From Bos javanicus (taxonomy: Eukaryota; Chordata; Mammalia; Artiodactyla; Bovidae), in contig NC_083882.1 of the NCBI RefSeq assembly GCF_032452875.1, positions 59,287,614 to 59,351,613 on the forward strand: a stretch of DNA of 64,000 nt, in the 5' to 3' direction. The translations under genes were made by a program, and so were the position numbers. A model generated the notes under the pieces. The model ran no database searches, had not been told where the DNA came from, and saw only the letters and a list, made by a program, of their open reading frames with translations. Shown in pieces: positions 55,309 to 64,000 of this stretch; position 1 is the first letter of the stretch, and each line of letters begins with the position of its first letter.

Positions 55309-55825
55309 TTGTTGTTGTTCAGTCACTAAGTCATGTCTGACTCTTTGCGACCCCATAAACTGCAGCATGCCAGGCTCTTCTGTCCTTCACTATGTCTCAG
55401 AGTTTGTTCAGATTTATGTCCATTGAATCGGTGATGCTCTCTCCAACCATCTCATCCTTTGCTGCCCCTTCTCCTTCTGTCTTTAATCATTCCCAGCAGG
55501 AGGGTCTTTTCCAATGAGTTGGCTTTTCACATCAGGTGGCTAAAGTATTAGTGTTTCAGATTTAGCATCAGTCCTTCCATGAATATTCAGGATGGATTTC
55601 ACTTAGGATTGACTGGTTTGATCTCCTTGCTGTCCAAGGGACTCTCAAGAGTCCAACAGCACTACAATTCAAAAGCATCAATTCTTTGGCACTCAGCCTT
55701 CTTTATGATCCGACTGTCATATTCATACATGACTACTGGAAAAACAAGAGCTTTGACTATACAGACTTTTGTTGGCAAACTGATGTCTCTGCTTTTTAAT
55801 ATGCTGTCTAGATCTGTCATAGTTT
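55309..55825 (-). mobile_element. BovB LINE, 5'-truncated ~517 bp
   Basis: Reversed: gttgttcagtcactaagtca, ccaaccatctcatcctttgc, catcaggtggctaaagtatt, aaaagcatcaattctttggc, tttttaatatgctgtctaga. More diverged than the 36.7 kb copy; starts with (TTG)n instead of the CTGAA tail. Confidence 0.94.
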
Positions 55826-56206
55826 TGGGTACAATGGAGAATCATAACTAAGATCTGAACTCTAGCTAGTATCCACAAGGAGGACAGGATAAAAAGGATT
55901 TTAACAAAAATTATATTCTCACCTTCTCTGGTAGTCCTACAGTTATATGCTTATTTATACAAGGATTAGCAACTATGCTTATTTCACCAATATTTTTGAA
56001 GTAAATTTTATTTCCTCTTCTGGAACAAGTATTAAAATGTTTTGAGGTTAATGCAAAATTACTCTCTTTTAAAATTTTAGTCTTGTGAATAGAAGTTTCA
56101 GATGAAGCACATTTCATGAGCTAACTTAGGCTTATTCAAAATATTAAGTAATTGTGATAAAACAAATAATATCAAATTAAATTCTGTCACTGACTTTTTC
56201 TATTCT
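55826..56206. other. Unassigned
   Basis: No element recognised. Confidence 0.4.
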
Positions 56207-56464
56207 TGCTGCTGCTGCTAAGTCGCTTTAGTCGTGTCCGACTCTGTGCGACCCCATAGACAGCAGCCCATCAGGCTCCCCTGTCCCTGGGACTCTCCAG
56301 GCAAGAGTATTGGAGTGGGGTGCCATTGCCTTCTCCAATATATGAAAGTGAAAAGTGAAAGTGAAGTTGCTCAGTCGTATCCAACTCTTAGCAACCCCAT
56401 GGATTGTAGCCTACCAGGCTCCTCTCTCCATGGGATTTTCCAGGCAAGAGTACTGGAATGGGAT
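56207..56464 (-). mobile_element. BOV-A2 SINE (dimer)
   Basis: (TGC)n, cgtgtccgactctgtgcgac, caggcaagagtattggagtg, linker gaaagtgaaaagtgaaagtg, second unit caaccccatggattgtagcc, caagagtactggaatgggat. Last unit truncated by ~20 bases. Confidence 0.95.
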
Positions 56465-57079
56465 TCTTACACTTATTTAAAAATGTTTTCATGTCTTTGA
56501 AAGATAACAAAAGACACAGTTTTGCAATAAGAGTGTTGTGTTGTTTCTGTCACTTCTATTTTCTCATCCGGAATTAATTTAAATGAATATCAGCTTAGCT
56601 CTCCACAGGATCTAGGCTATTTATACCCACTAAATTTAACTGGGCTAGTTTCATTATGCCATCATTGACACTACAATGCTTCGACACATGGGGAGTTGAA
56701 TTCTCACTTCTAAGGTGGTCTCTGGGATGTGCAAGTCGGCGATGCAGGAGCTGTGACTATGCTCTGTCCAGCTTAGCTGGATTTTGCATTATAATGGAAG
56801 TGTAGTTCTTATGACATGAGTTCCATCCACTCTGTTTCTGGTCCTTTTAGTCAGCCAGATATATCCAGATATCTCAACTAATTCTAAATAACTCTGAACC
56901 CACAAGACTATGTGGATAGATCTACTCTCCTCATTCCTTGTTTATGTCATCTCTTACTTCTCTATCTTGACTCTCATCTGTTGGCTTTTAGGATTCAGTG
57001 TCTGTATTTGGTAGTGAGTCAAATGCCAAGAAGACCTTCACTAAGAGATGTTAATGTGAGTGGCACTTTCCTTACCTCT
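56465..57079. other. Unassigned stretch
   Basis: No family recognised. Confidence 0.4.
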
Positions 57080-59433
57080 GGTTCAGTTCAGTTCAGTCGT
57101 TCAGTCATGTCTGACTCTTTACAACCCCATGGACTTCAGCACGCCAGGCTTTCCTGTCATGACCAACTCCCATAGTTTACTCAAACTCCTGTTGGTGATG
57201 CCATACAACCATCTCATCCTCTGTCATCCCTTTCTCCTCCCACCTTCAATCTTTCCCAGCATCAGGGTCTTTTCAAATGAGTCAGTTCTTTGCATCAGGT
57301 GGCCAAAAGTATTGGAGTTTCAGCTTCAGTATCAGTCCTTCCAATGAATATTCAGAACTGATTTCCTTTAGGATGGACTGGTTGGATCTCCTTGCTGTCC
57401 AAGGGACTCTCAAGAGTCTCTTCAAACACCACAGTTCAAAAGCATCAATTCTTCAGTGCTCAGCTTTCTTTATGGCCCAACTCTCACATCCATACAAGAT
57501 TACTGGAAAAACCATAGCTTTGACTAGATGGACCTTTGTTGGCAAAGTAATGTCTCTGCTTTTTAATGTGCTGTCTAGGTTGGTCATAACTTTTCTTCCA
57601 AGGAGCTAGCATCTTTTCATTTCATGGCTGCAGTCACCATCTGCAGTGATTTTGGAGCCCCCCAAAATAAAGTCAGCCACTGTTTCCACTGCTAACCCAT
57701 CTATTTCCCATGAAGTGATGGGACCAGATGCCATGATCTTAGTTTTCTGAATGTTGAGTTTTAAGCCAGCTTTTTCACCCTCCTCTTTCGCTTTCATCAA
57801 GAGGCTTTTTAGTTCTTCACTTTCTGTCATACGGGTAGTGTCACCTGCATATCTCAGGTTATTGATATTTCTCCCAGCAATCTTGATTCCAGCTTGTGCT
57901 AACTCATGAAGTGTTTCTCATGATGTACTCTGGATATAAGTTAAATAAGCGGGGTGACAATATACAGCCTTGACATACTCCTTTCCCAATTTGGAACCAG
58001 TCTGTTGTTCCATGTCCAGTTCTAACTGTTGCTTCTTGACCTGCATACAGATTTCTCAGGAGCAGATCAGGTGGTCTGGCATTCCCATCTCTTGAAGAAT
58101 TTGTCACGGTTTGTTGTGATCCATACAGTCAAAGGCTTTGGCATAGTCAATCAAGCAGAAATAGATGTTTTTCTGAGACTCTCTTGCTTTTTTGATGATC
58201 CAGCAGATGTTGGCAATTTGATCTCTGGTTCCTCTGCCTTTTCTAAATCCATCTTGAACATCAGGAGGTTCATGGTTCACATATTGCTGAAGCCTGGCTT
58301 GGAGAATTTTGAGCATTACTTTCCTAGCATGTAAGATGAGTGCAATTGTGCGGTAGTTTGAGCATTCTTTGGCATTGCCTTTCTTTGGATTGGAATGAAA
58401 ACTGACCTTTTCCAGTCCTGTGGCCACTGCTGAGTTTTCCAAATTTGCTGGCATATTGAATGTAGCACTTTCATAGCATCATCTTTCAGGATTTGAAATA
58501 GCTCAACTGGAATTCCATCACCTCCACTAGCTTTGTTCATAGTGATGCTTTCTAAGGCCCACTTGACTTCACATTCCAGGATGTCTGGCTCTAGGTGAGT
58601 GATCACACCATTGTGATTATCTGGGTCATGAAGATTTTTTTAGTATAGTTTTTCTCTGTATTCTTGCCACCTCTTCTTAATATCTTCTGCTTCCTTTAGG
58701 TCCATACCATTTCTGTCCTTTATTGTGCCCATCTTTGCATGAAGTGTTCCCTTGGTATCTCTAATTTTCTTGAAGAAATCTCTAGTCTTTCCCATTCTGT
58801 TGTTTTTCTGTATTTCTTTGCACTGATCACTGAGGAAGGTTTTCTTATCTCTCCTTGCTATTCTTTGGAACTCTGCATACAAATGGGTGTATCTTTCCTT
58901 TTCTCTTTTGCCTTTAGCTTCTCTTTTCACAGCTATTTGTAAGGCCTCCTCAGACAACTATTTTCCTTTTTTGCATTTCTTTTTCTTGGGGATGGTCTTG
59001 ATCCCTATCTCCTGTACAGTGTCACAAATCTCCATCCATAGTTCTTCAGGTACTCTATCCATCAGATCTAATCCCTTGAATCTATTTCTCACTTCCACTG
59101 TATAATCATAAGGGATTTGATTTAGGTCATACCTGAATGGTCTAGTGGTTTTCCCCACTTTCAATTTCAGTCTGAATTTGGCAATACAGGGTTCATGATC
59201 TTAGCCAGAGTTAGCTCCTGGTCTTGTTTTTGCTGACTGTATAGAGCTTCTGCATCTTTGGCTGCAAAGAATATAATCAATCTGATTTCGGTATTCACCA
59301 TCTGGTGATGTCCGTGTGTAGAGTCTTCTCTTGTGTTGTTGGAAGAGGGTATTTGCTATGACAGTGCACTCTTTTGGAAAAATTCTATTAGCCTTTGCCC
59401 TGATTCATTCTGTACTCCAAGGCCAAATTTACC
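57080..59433 (-). mobile_element. BovB LINE, 5'-truncated 2.35 kb
   Basis: Reversed BovB from the CTGAACTGAA end to the C-terminal edge of the endonuclease region (ggctgcaaagaatataatca, cttctcttgtgttgttggaa, ccaaggccaaatttacc). Longest copy in the window. Still lacks most of the endonuclease and the 5' end. Confidence 0.96.
57606..59164 (-). pseudogene. BovB ORF2 RT remnant with YAGD
   Basis: Coding order (59164 downward): KTTRPFRYDLNQIPYDYTVE, linker PKKKKCKKGK (a stop follows, W of KWLS lost), SEEALQIAVKREAKGKREKE, MNKASGGDGIPVELFQILKD, SVFIPIQ with a one-base deletion near 58389, LIDYAKAFDCMDH, VCQGCILSPRLFNLY, then LRYAGDTT at ~57840-57851. The first catalytic Asp of YADD is Gly, so the enzyme would be inactive even if the frame were whole. 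Confidence 0.92.
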
Positions 59434-59744
59434 CCTGGTAGACATTGCTAATCAAACACCATATTCTTTTCCTTTCCTGCTAAGCCTGGATGCAGTCTCA
59501 GATCATTTCCAGTAGTGCTCCTTGAGCAAGCATTACCAACACAGAGGGTAAGGTATGTGAGATAAAGTCAGCTTGTCATTTCTGAACTGATCTTGCTAGC
59601 TCTTCTTGTTTGGGGCACCTGCTAATTTAAAATCCTTCCAAATTTAGAGCCTTAAAACAGTTCCAGCACTGACCTCTTGATTGGCACCCCAGTCCCTTCT
59701 TATGCAGTGTGTATATTTTTTTTTTTAAGCAGAAACTGCCCATC
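59434..59744. other. Unassigned with short A/T runs
   Basis: No gene or repeat recognised. Confidence 0.4.
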
Positions 59745-60028
59745 TTTTTTTTTAAATTTTTGTTTATTTATTTAATTTTTTGGCTGTGCTGGGTCTTTGT
59801 TGCTGTGTACAGGCTTTCTCTAGTTGTGGGAAGCAGGGGCTAGTCTTCATTGCGGTGGTTTTTCTTGTTGTAGAGCACAGGCTTTAGGGCGTGTGGGCTC
59901 AGTAGTTGTACTTTGAGGGGTTAGTTGCTCCACAGCATGCAGGATTGTCCCAGGCCCAGGGATCAAACTGGCATCCCCTGCGCTGGAAGGCAGATTTCCA
60001 ACCACTGGTCACTAGCAAGGTCCCCAGT
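59745..60028 (-). mobile_element. CHR-1-type SINE
   Basis: Reversed: tttatttaattttttggctg, tgctgggtctttgttgctgt, tctagttgtgggaagcaggg, gtgtgggctcagtagttgta, gttagttgctccacagcatg, aaactggcatcccctgcgct, ccaaccactggtcactagca. The longer multi-block form shared by cetaceans, hippos and ruminants. Confidence 0.85.
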
Positions 60029-60189
60029 GTATATCTCTGATTAACTGAATTTGTAGTTTTAAAACAAGCACTTCCAGGTCTCAAATCCTTTACTCAAAAC
60101 CTTCCTTCATACTTCAGAGCATAAATTGCTAAAAAAAAAAGTCAGCTATTGAAACATACACTCCTTCACTTCCAAATCCATTCAGTTTT

Positions 60190-60312
60190 CACCTGTTATT
60201 GATTGACTGTGTTCCATGCATATTGTACTGGCATAATGGGGACACAAATAAACTGGATATAGACCATAGCTTTAGAGAGTCAAGCTCTGTAGAAGGGAGT
60301 TCAGAGGTTACC
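60190..60312 (-). mobile_element. L2-like remnant
   Basis: tattgattgactgtgttcca, ggcataatggggacacaaat, agagagtcaagctctgtaga: reversed L2 3'-end order, weak. Confidence 0.45.
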
Positions 60313-60424
60313 ACAACATGAAGCACAACAGGACATGTGCTTAGAAAGGGAAACGGAGTGGTATGGAATCTCAGAGTAAGCTATCACTTCCTATCAGTGG
60401 TTAGGGATGCAGATCATAAGAGAA

Positions 60425-60640
60425 GTAGCATTGAGGTGCATGTTGGCTTTGCTGATTATTAGGTGTGTGATCATGGACATGTTATCTCACCTCTCTGAGC
60501 CTCAGATTCCTCAATTCAAAGTGAGGATAATACTGATAACTCTACAGAGGATTGCAGAATGGATAGAAAGATGAGAAAATGAAGAGAGGCTCAAGCTAGA
60601 ATACTGTCCGTGCTCAATAACTGTTACCTCTCAGAATGCC
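60425..60640 (+). mobile_element. MIR SINE
   Basis: gattattaggtgtgtgatca, tctcacctctctgagcctca, gattcctcaattcaaagtga, gaatactgtccgtgctcaat, aactgttacctctcag. Clear MIR. Confidence 0.85.
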
Positions 60641-61235
60641 CCCAGAATTAGACCAGGAGAAGAAAAGTGAGCATCTATGTACTGGTCAGTCTCTGTAGTT
60701 GACTCAGCTCCTGCCTTTCCCCTGCACTGTATGTCCGCTTTCAGAATTGCTAGCAGTGGTGCTAATGGCAGTAGTGGAAGAGGAAGAAGGAAGAGCAGGC
60801 AAAGAAAGAGGAGGAGAGAGTCAAGGGAAGCTTGTAGCAAATAAGGATCGAGGAAAAAAGATCGGGTTACTTGAAAAACTGCACTTATCTTTTCAATGAT
60901 GAGTAATGGCTGAGAGAGAGGTTTTTGAAAGAGGACTTCAATCTGGTCCATGGGAGATGTCAATTTCTTCTCTTACATGTTGACATGTCATTGCAGGTAT
61001 GGTGGTTTTAGAATTATACGCTTCCTAACCCCAAGAGACCTCTTAGTAATTGTTCATCTCCACCCAGTCCTCACGCTGACTGAATGTCCTCTGTGGTCTT
61101 GGATCTTTAGAGTTACTTCTGAATTAATTTCCCCCTAAAATCCCTCTCTCCTTGATACCCTACTGTTGGCTTCACATATTTTTCAAGGATAATATAAACA
61201 TCTAATGCCATGAAAACAATTTTGGTGTCTTAATT
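60641..61235. other. Unassigned; purine-rich patch
   Basis: 60775-60835 is GA-rich (gaggaagaaggaagagcagg). No gene; the minus-strand frame at 60631-60963 owes its Leu-rich stretch to this patch. Confidence 0.45.
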
Positions 61236-61398
61236 CAGAATGTCTCAATCTTGGCTGCACCTTAGCATCATTGGCAAGGCAGGGTCTCCTCCTTCTGGGA
61301 TTTTGATTTAATTTATCTAAGGTGAGACACTGACCTCAGTCATTTTAAAAGCTCTCCAGGTATTTCTTAATGTACAGTTAGGGTTGAGTGCTACTAAG
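61236..61398 (+). mobile_element. MER20-like hAT-Charlie element
   Basis: cttggctgcaccttagcatc at the start and gtacagttagggttgagtgc at the end form the diverged terminal inverted repeats; middle phrases gggattttgattta and ttttaaaagctctccagg match MER20 order. Near full length. Confidence 0.75.
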
Positions 61399-61914
61399 TG
61401 AATTGAATAAATTGTTGAGATGAAAACCTCAGCCACAGTTTGCCTATTAATTCTAACATACAAAAAATTGAAGAAAATTAAAGGAGATAAAATAGTCATT
61501 GTTTGTTAGAAAAATACTTGCTTTTTAAAATATTGAGGCAAAAAAGGCAGCATTCATGACCAAGGCCATGCATAAATAAATAATTTTTATCAAAAATCTT
61601 GGCTTATTTGAAGCACTGGATAAAGATAGAGATGCTCCCAGGATTTGAAACTGGTCCCAGGATTAGAAATTTAGAGCGATTTGTGTTGAATTATGAAATT
61701 AAAACATGGTCTAAGTTTAGCAAAAGTAATTTTCCAATGAGTTATTGCTCAATATTATCGTTACACATTAAATCTTGGCCTGCCTAAAAGGAAAACTGAA
61801 TAACTTTATGGATTTTTTTTTAATACATATTGCTGGCCCTGGATATATCCATAGGCAAACAGCTCAGACTTGATATAAAAGGGGCTAGAGAAACAGATCA
61901 TTTATATAGTTTGG
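61399..61914. other. Unassigned AT-rich stretch
   Basis: No element recognised. Confidence 0.4.
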
Positions 61915-62100
61915 CCCACTAATTTTACAGATGAGTAAGCCAAGGATCAGAGAGTGGGAGGAGTTGTGTAATAATGCAAAGGTGGGGCCCAGTTTTTACC
62001 TTCTGGTCCATTTCTTCATGTTGCTGAATTAAACACTGAATGTTTATTGAATATCTGATATGTGCCTGATTGTACCAGGGGCACTCTTACTGAAACTGGG
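61915..62100 (-). mobile_element. MIR and L2 remnants
   Basis: actaattttacagatgagta, agccaaggatcagagagtgg (MIR reversed) then gaatgtttattgaatatctg, atatgtgcctgattgtacca (L2 3' end reversed). Confidence 0.6.
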
Positions 62101-62116
62101 AGACAGGATTGGAGTT

Positions 62117-63443
62117 GTTTGTTGTTCTTCAGTCACCAAGTCATGTCCAACTCTTTGCAGCCCCATGGACTGCAGCCCCTTAGGCTTCCCTGTCCTTCAC
62201 TATCTTCTGGAGTCTGTTCAAACTCATATCCATTGAGTCAGTGATGCCATCCAACCATCTCATCCTGTCACCTCATTCTCCTCCTGCCCTCAATCTTTTC
62301 CAGCATCAGGGTCCTTTCCAATGAGTCAGCTCTTCACATCAGGTAGATAAAGTACTGGGGCTTCAACTTCAGCATCAGTCATTCCAATGAATATTCAGTG
62401 TTGATTTCCTTTAGACTTGTTTGATCTCCTTGTCTCCAAGGGACTCTCAAGAGTCTTCTCTAACACCACAGATTGAAAGCATCAATTCTTTGGCACTCAG
62501 CCTTCTTTATAGTCCAACTCTCACATCTGTATGTGACTACTGGAAAAGCCATAGCTTTGACTATGCAGACTTTTGTTGGCAATGTGATGTCTCTGCTTTT
62601 TAATATGCTGTCTAGGTTGGTCATGGCTTTTCTTCCAAGGAGCAAGCGTCTTTTAATTTCATGGTTGCAGTCACCATTCACAGTGATTTTGGAGCCTAAG
62701 AAAATTTGTCACTGTTTCCACTTTTTCTCCATCTATTTGCCATGAAATGATGGGACCAGATGCCATGATCTTTACTGGTTGAATGTTGAGTTTTTAAGCC
62801 AGTTTTTACACCCTCCTCTTCACCCTCATCAAGAGGCTCTTTAGTTCCTCTTCACTTTCTGCCATTAGAGTGGTATCATCTGTGTATCTGAGATTGTTGA
62901 TAGACTTCCCTGGCATGTTGATTCCTGTTTGTGAGTCATCTAGCCTAGCATTTCTCATGATTTACTCTGCATAGAAGTTAAATAAGCAGGATGACAATAT
63001 ACAGCCTTGACGTACTCCTTTCCCAATTTGAAAGCAGTCCATTGTTCCATGATCAGTTCTAACCATTGCTTCTTGTCCTGCACACAGGTTTTTCATGAGA
63101 GAGGTAAGGTGGTCTGGTATTCCCATCTCTTTCAGAATTTTCCACAGTATGTTGTGATCCACACAGTCACAGGCTTTGGTGTAGTCAATGAAGCAGAAGT
63201 AGATGCTTTTCTGGAACTCCCTTGTTTTTTCTATGATCTAATGGATGTTGGCCATTTGGTCTCTGCTTTCTCCCTTTTATAAATCCAGCTTGTATATCTG
63301 AAAGTTCTTAGTTCACATACTGCTGAGGCCTAGCTTGAAAGATTTTAAGCATTACCTTTTCAGCGTGTGAAATGAACACAATTGTATGGTGGTCTGAACA
63401 TTCTTTGGCATTGCTTTTCTTTGTGATTGGGAAGAAAACTGAC
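62117..63443 (-). mobile_element. BovB LINE, 5'-truncated 1.33 kb
   Basis: Reversed: gttgttcttcagtcaccaag, ccatccaaccatctcatcct, gcatcaattctttggcactc, aagcgtcttttaatttcatg, ccatgaaatgatgggaccag, gccttgacgtactcctttcc. Tail side (TTG)-type as at 55309. Diverged copy ending inside the RT region. Confidence 0.95.
62460..63162 (-). pseudogene. BovB ORF2 RT remnant with YTDD
   Basis: In coding order: MDHNILWKILKEMGIPDHLT, VRQGCILSSCLFNFYAE, then after frame breaks LRYTDDTTLM at ~62875-62886, and KRRLLLGRKAMTNLDSILKS, KAMAFPVVTYRCESWTIKKA. Ala of YADD is Thr; both Asp kept. Several stops and shifts interrupt it. Confidence 0.9.
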
Positions 63444-63840
63444 CCAGGTTGGTAGGATAGGAGCTTGGATACAAAAATTAGAAGAAAAAAAATCCCAAGT
63501 AGTAACTAAGATCCTCATTTATCCAAATGTCTTGTGAAACTTATTTTGGTCATGCCAAGTGCATGATCTGAATGGGGCCAATGGCAAGGTCTGTACTGTT
63601 GAGCCACCTGGGCTGTTGACTCCTCTGATAAAGAGAGAGAGGGTCAGAGCCTGGGTGGGTTTGAACCCAAAGGTCAAGATTAAATGTCACCAGCAATTAT
63701 AAGGATGGAAGAACAGAGTCTGGCAGTTCATTCCTATGTACAGTCAGGAGGCATCTCAACCTCATCTTTAATAAATCAAGCCGTCAGGAGAAACTTCTTC
63801 CAGCATTTTCCTGAGACTCAGTGAGGCAACTCCTTTGGGA
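63444..63840. other. Unassigned; faint SINE-head trace
   Basis: caaggtctgtactgttgagc and cacctgggc near 63580-63612 faintly recall a reversed Bov-tA head. No gene. Confidence 0.35.
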
Positions 63841-64000
63841 AGAAGATTGCCACATGTAATATAGGATGCCAGTTAAATCTGAATTTCAGACAACAAATAT
63901 TTTTTAAAGTGTAAGTATATTTCATATTGGCCCCAAATACACTCAAAAGAGTATTAGTTGTATATTCAAAATCAGACTTAACCTGTGCCTTCTATTTTTA
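63841..64000. mobile_element. Ancient interspersed repeat, running off the end
   Basis: gccagttaaatctgaatttc, agacaacaaatattttttaa, gtgtaagtatatttcatatt match a common mammalian MER-type block (reversed: 'tctgaaattcaaatttaactgggc'). Family not named; truncated by the window edge. Confidence 0.45.

Noticed and set aside
60631..60963. 110-codon Leu-rich frame on the minus strand
   Set aside because: The Leu run is the complement of a GA-rich patch; compositional artefact.

Overview
This window is ruminant (bovid-type) nuclear DNA, most likely intergenic or deep intronic. The diagnosis rests on lineage-specific repeats read directly in the sequence: many Bov-tA tRNA-Glu-derived SINEs, two dimeric BOV-A2 SINEs, CHR-1/CHR-2 type SINEs, an RTE-class BovB LINE family with RT-coding remnants, a bovine-type L1 3' end and the terminus of a ruminant mariner. 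I cannot tell cattle, bison, sheep or goat apart. I found no protein-coding exon, RNA gene, CpG island or complete functional element. Every long open frame with recognisable homology is transposon-derived; the rest are lengths expected by chance, and several have no ATG. All repeat calls come from memory of family consensus sequences, not a database search, so boundaries are about +/-10-20 bases unless a target-site duplication (TSD) is given.

Layout. 1-5.8 kb: L2 remnants, a (GT)n microsatellite and a striking ~0.3 kb-arm inverted repeat built around an antisense L1. 5.8-11.1 kb: old hAT, L2, L1M and MIR fragments plus a 5'-truncated bovine L1. 11-24 kb: mostly old unique sequence with scattered Bov-tA, MIR, L2 and one MaLR-type LTR. 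24-29 kb: a joined SINE pair and a long decayed L2 (RT-coding part) split by an LTR and a SINE. 29-39.7 kb: BovB-rich, including a 2.05 kb antisense copy with an intact YADD motif but several frame breaks. 40-47 kb: sparse SINEs and unique sequence. 47.5-49.6 kb: repeat-poor island. 49.6-54.9 kb: nested repeats (MIR split by hAT, MIR split by SINE, an inverted L1 split by SINE, an LTR). 55-64 kb: three more antisense BovB copies, BOV-A2, CHR-1, MER20-like and MIR.

Nothing here works together as a pathway. The interest lies in the history of insertion: a quasi-palindrome, a SINE between ~67-bp direct repeats, an L1 5' inversion, two short tandem duplications next to SINEs, and 2-kb same-orientation BovB copies 20 kb apart. 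I do not see evidence for an undescribed biological system.
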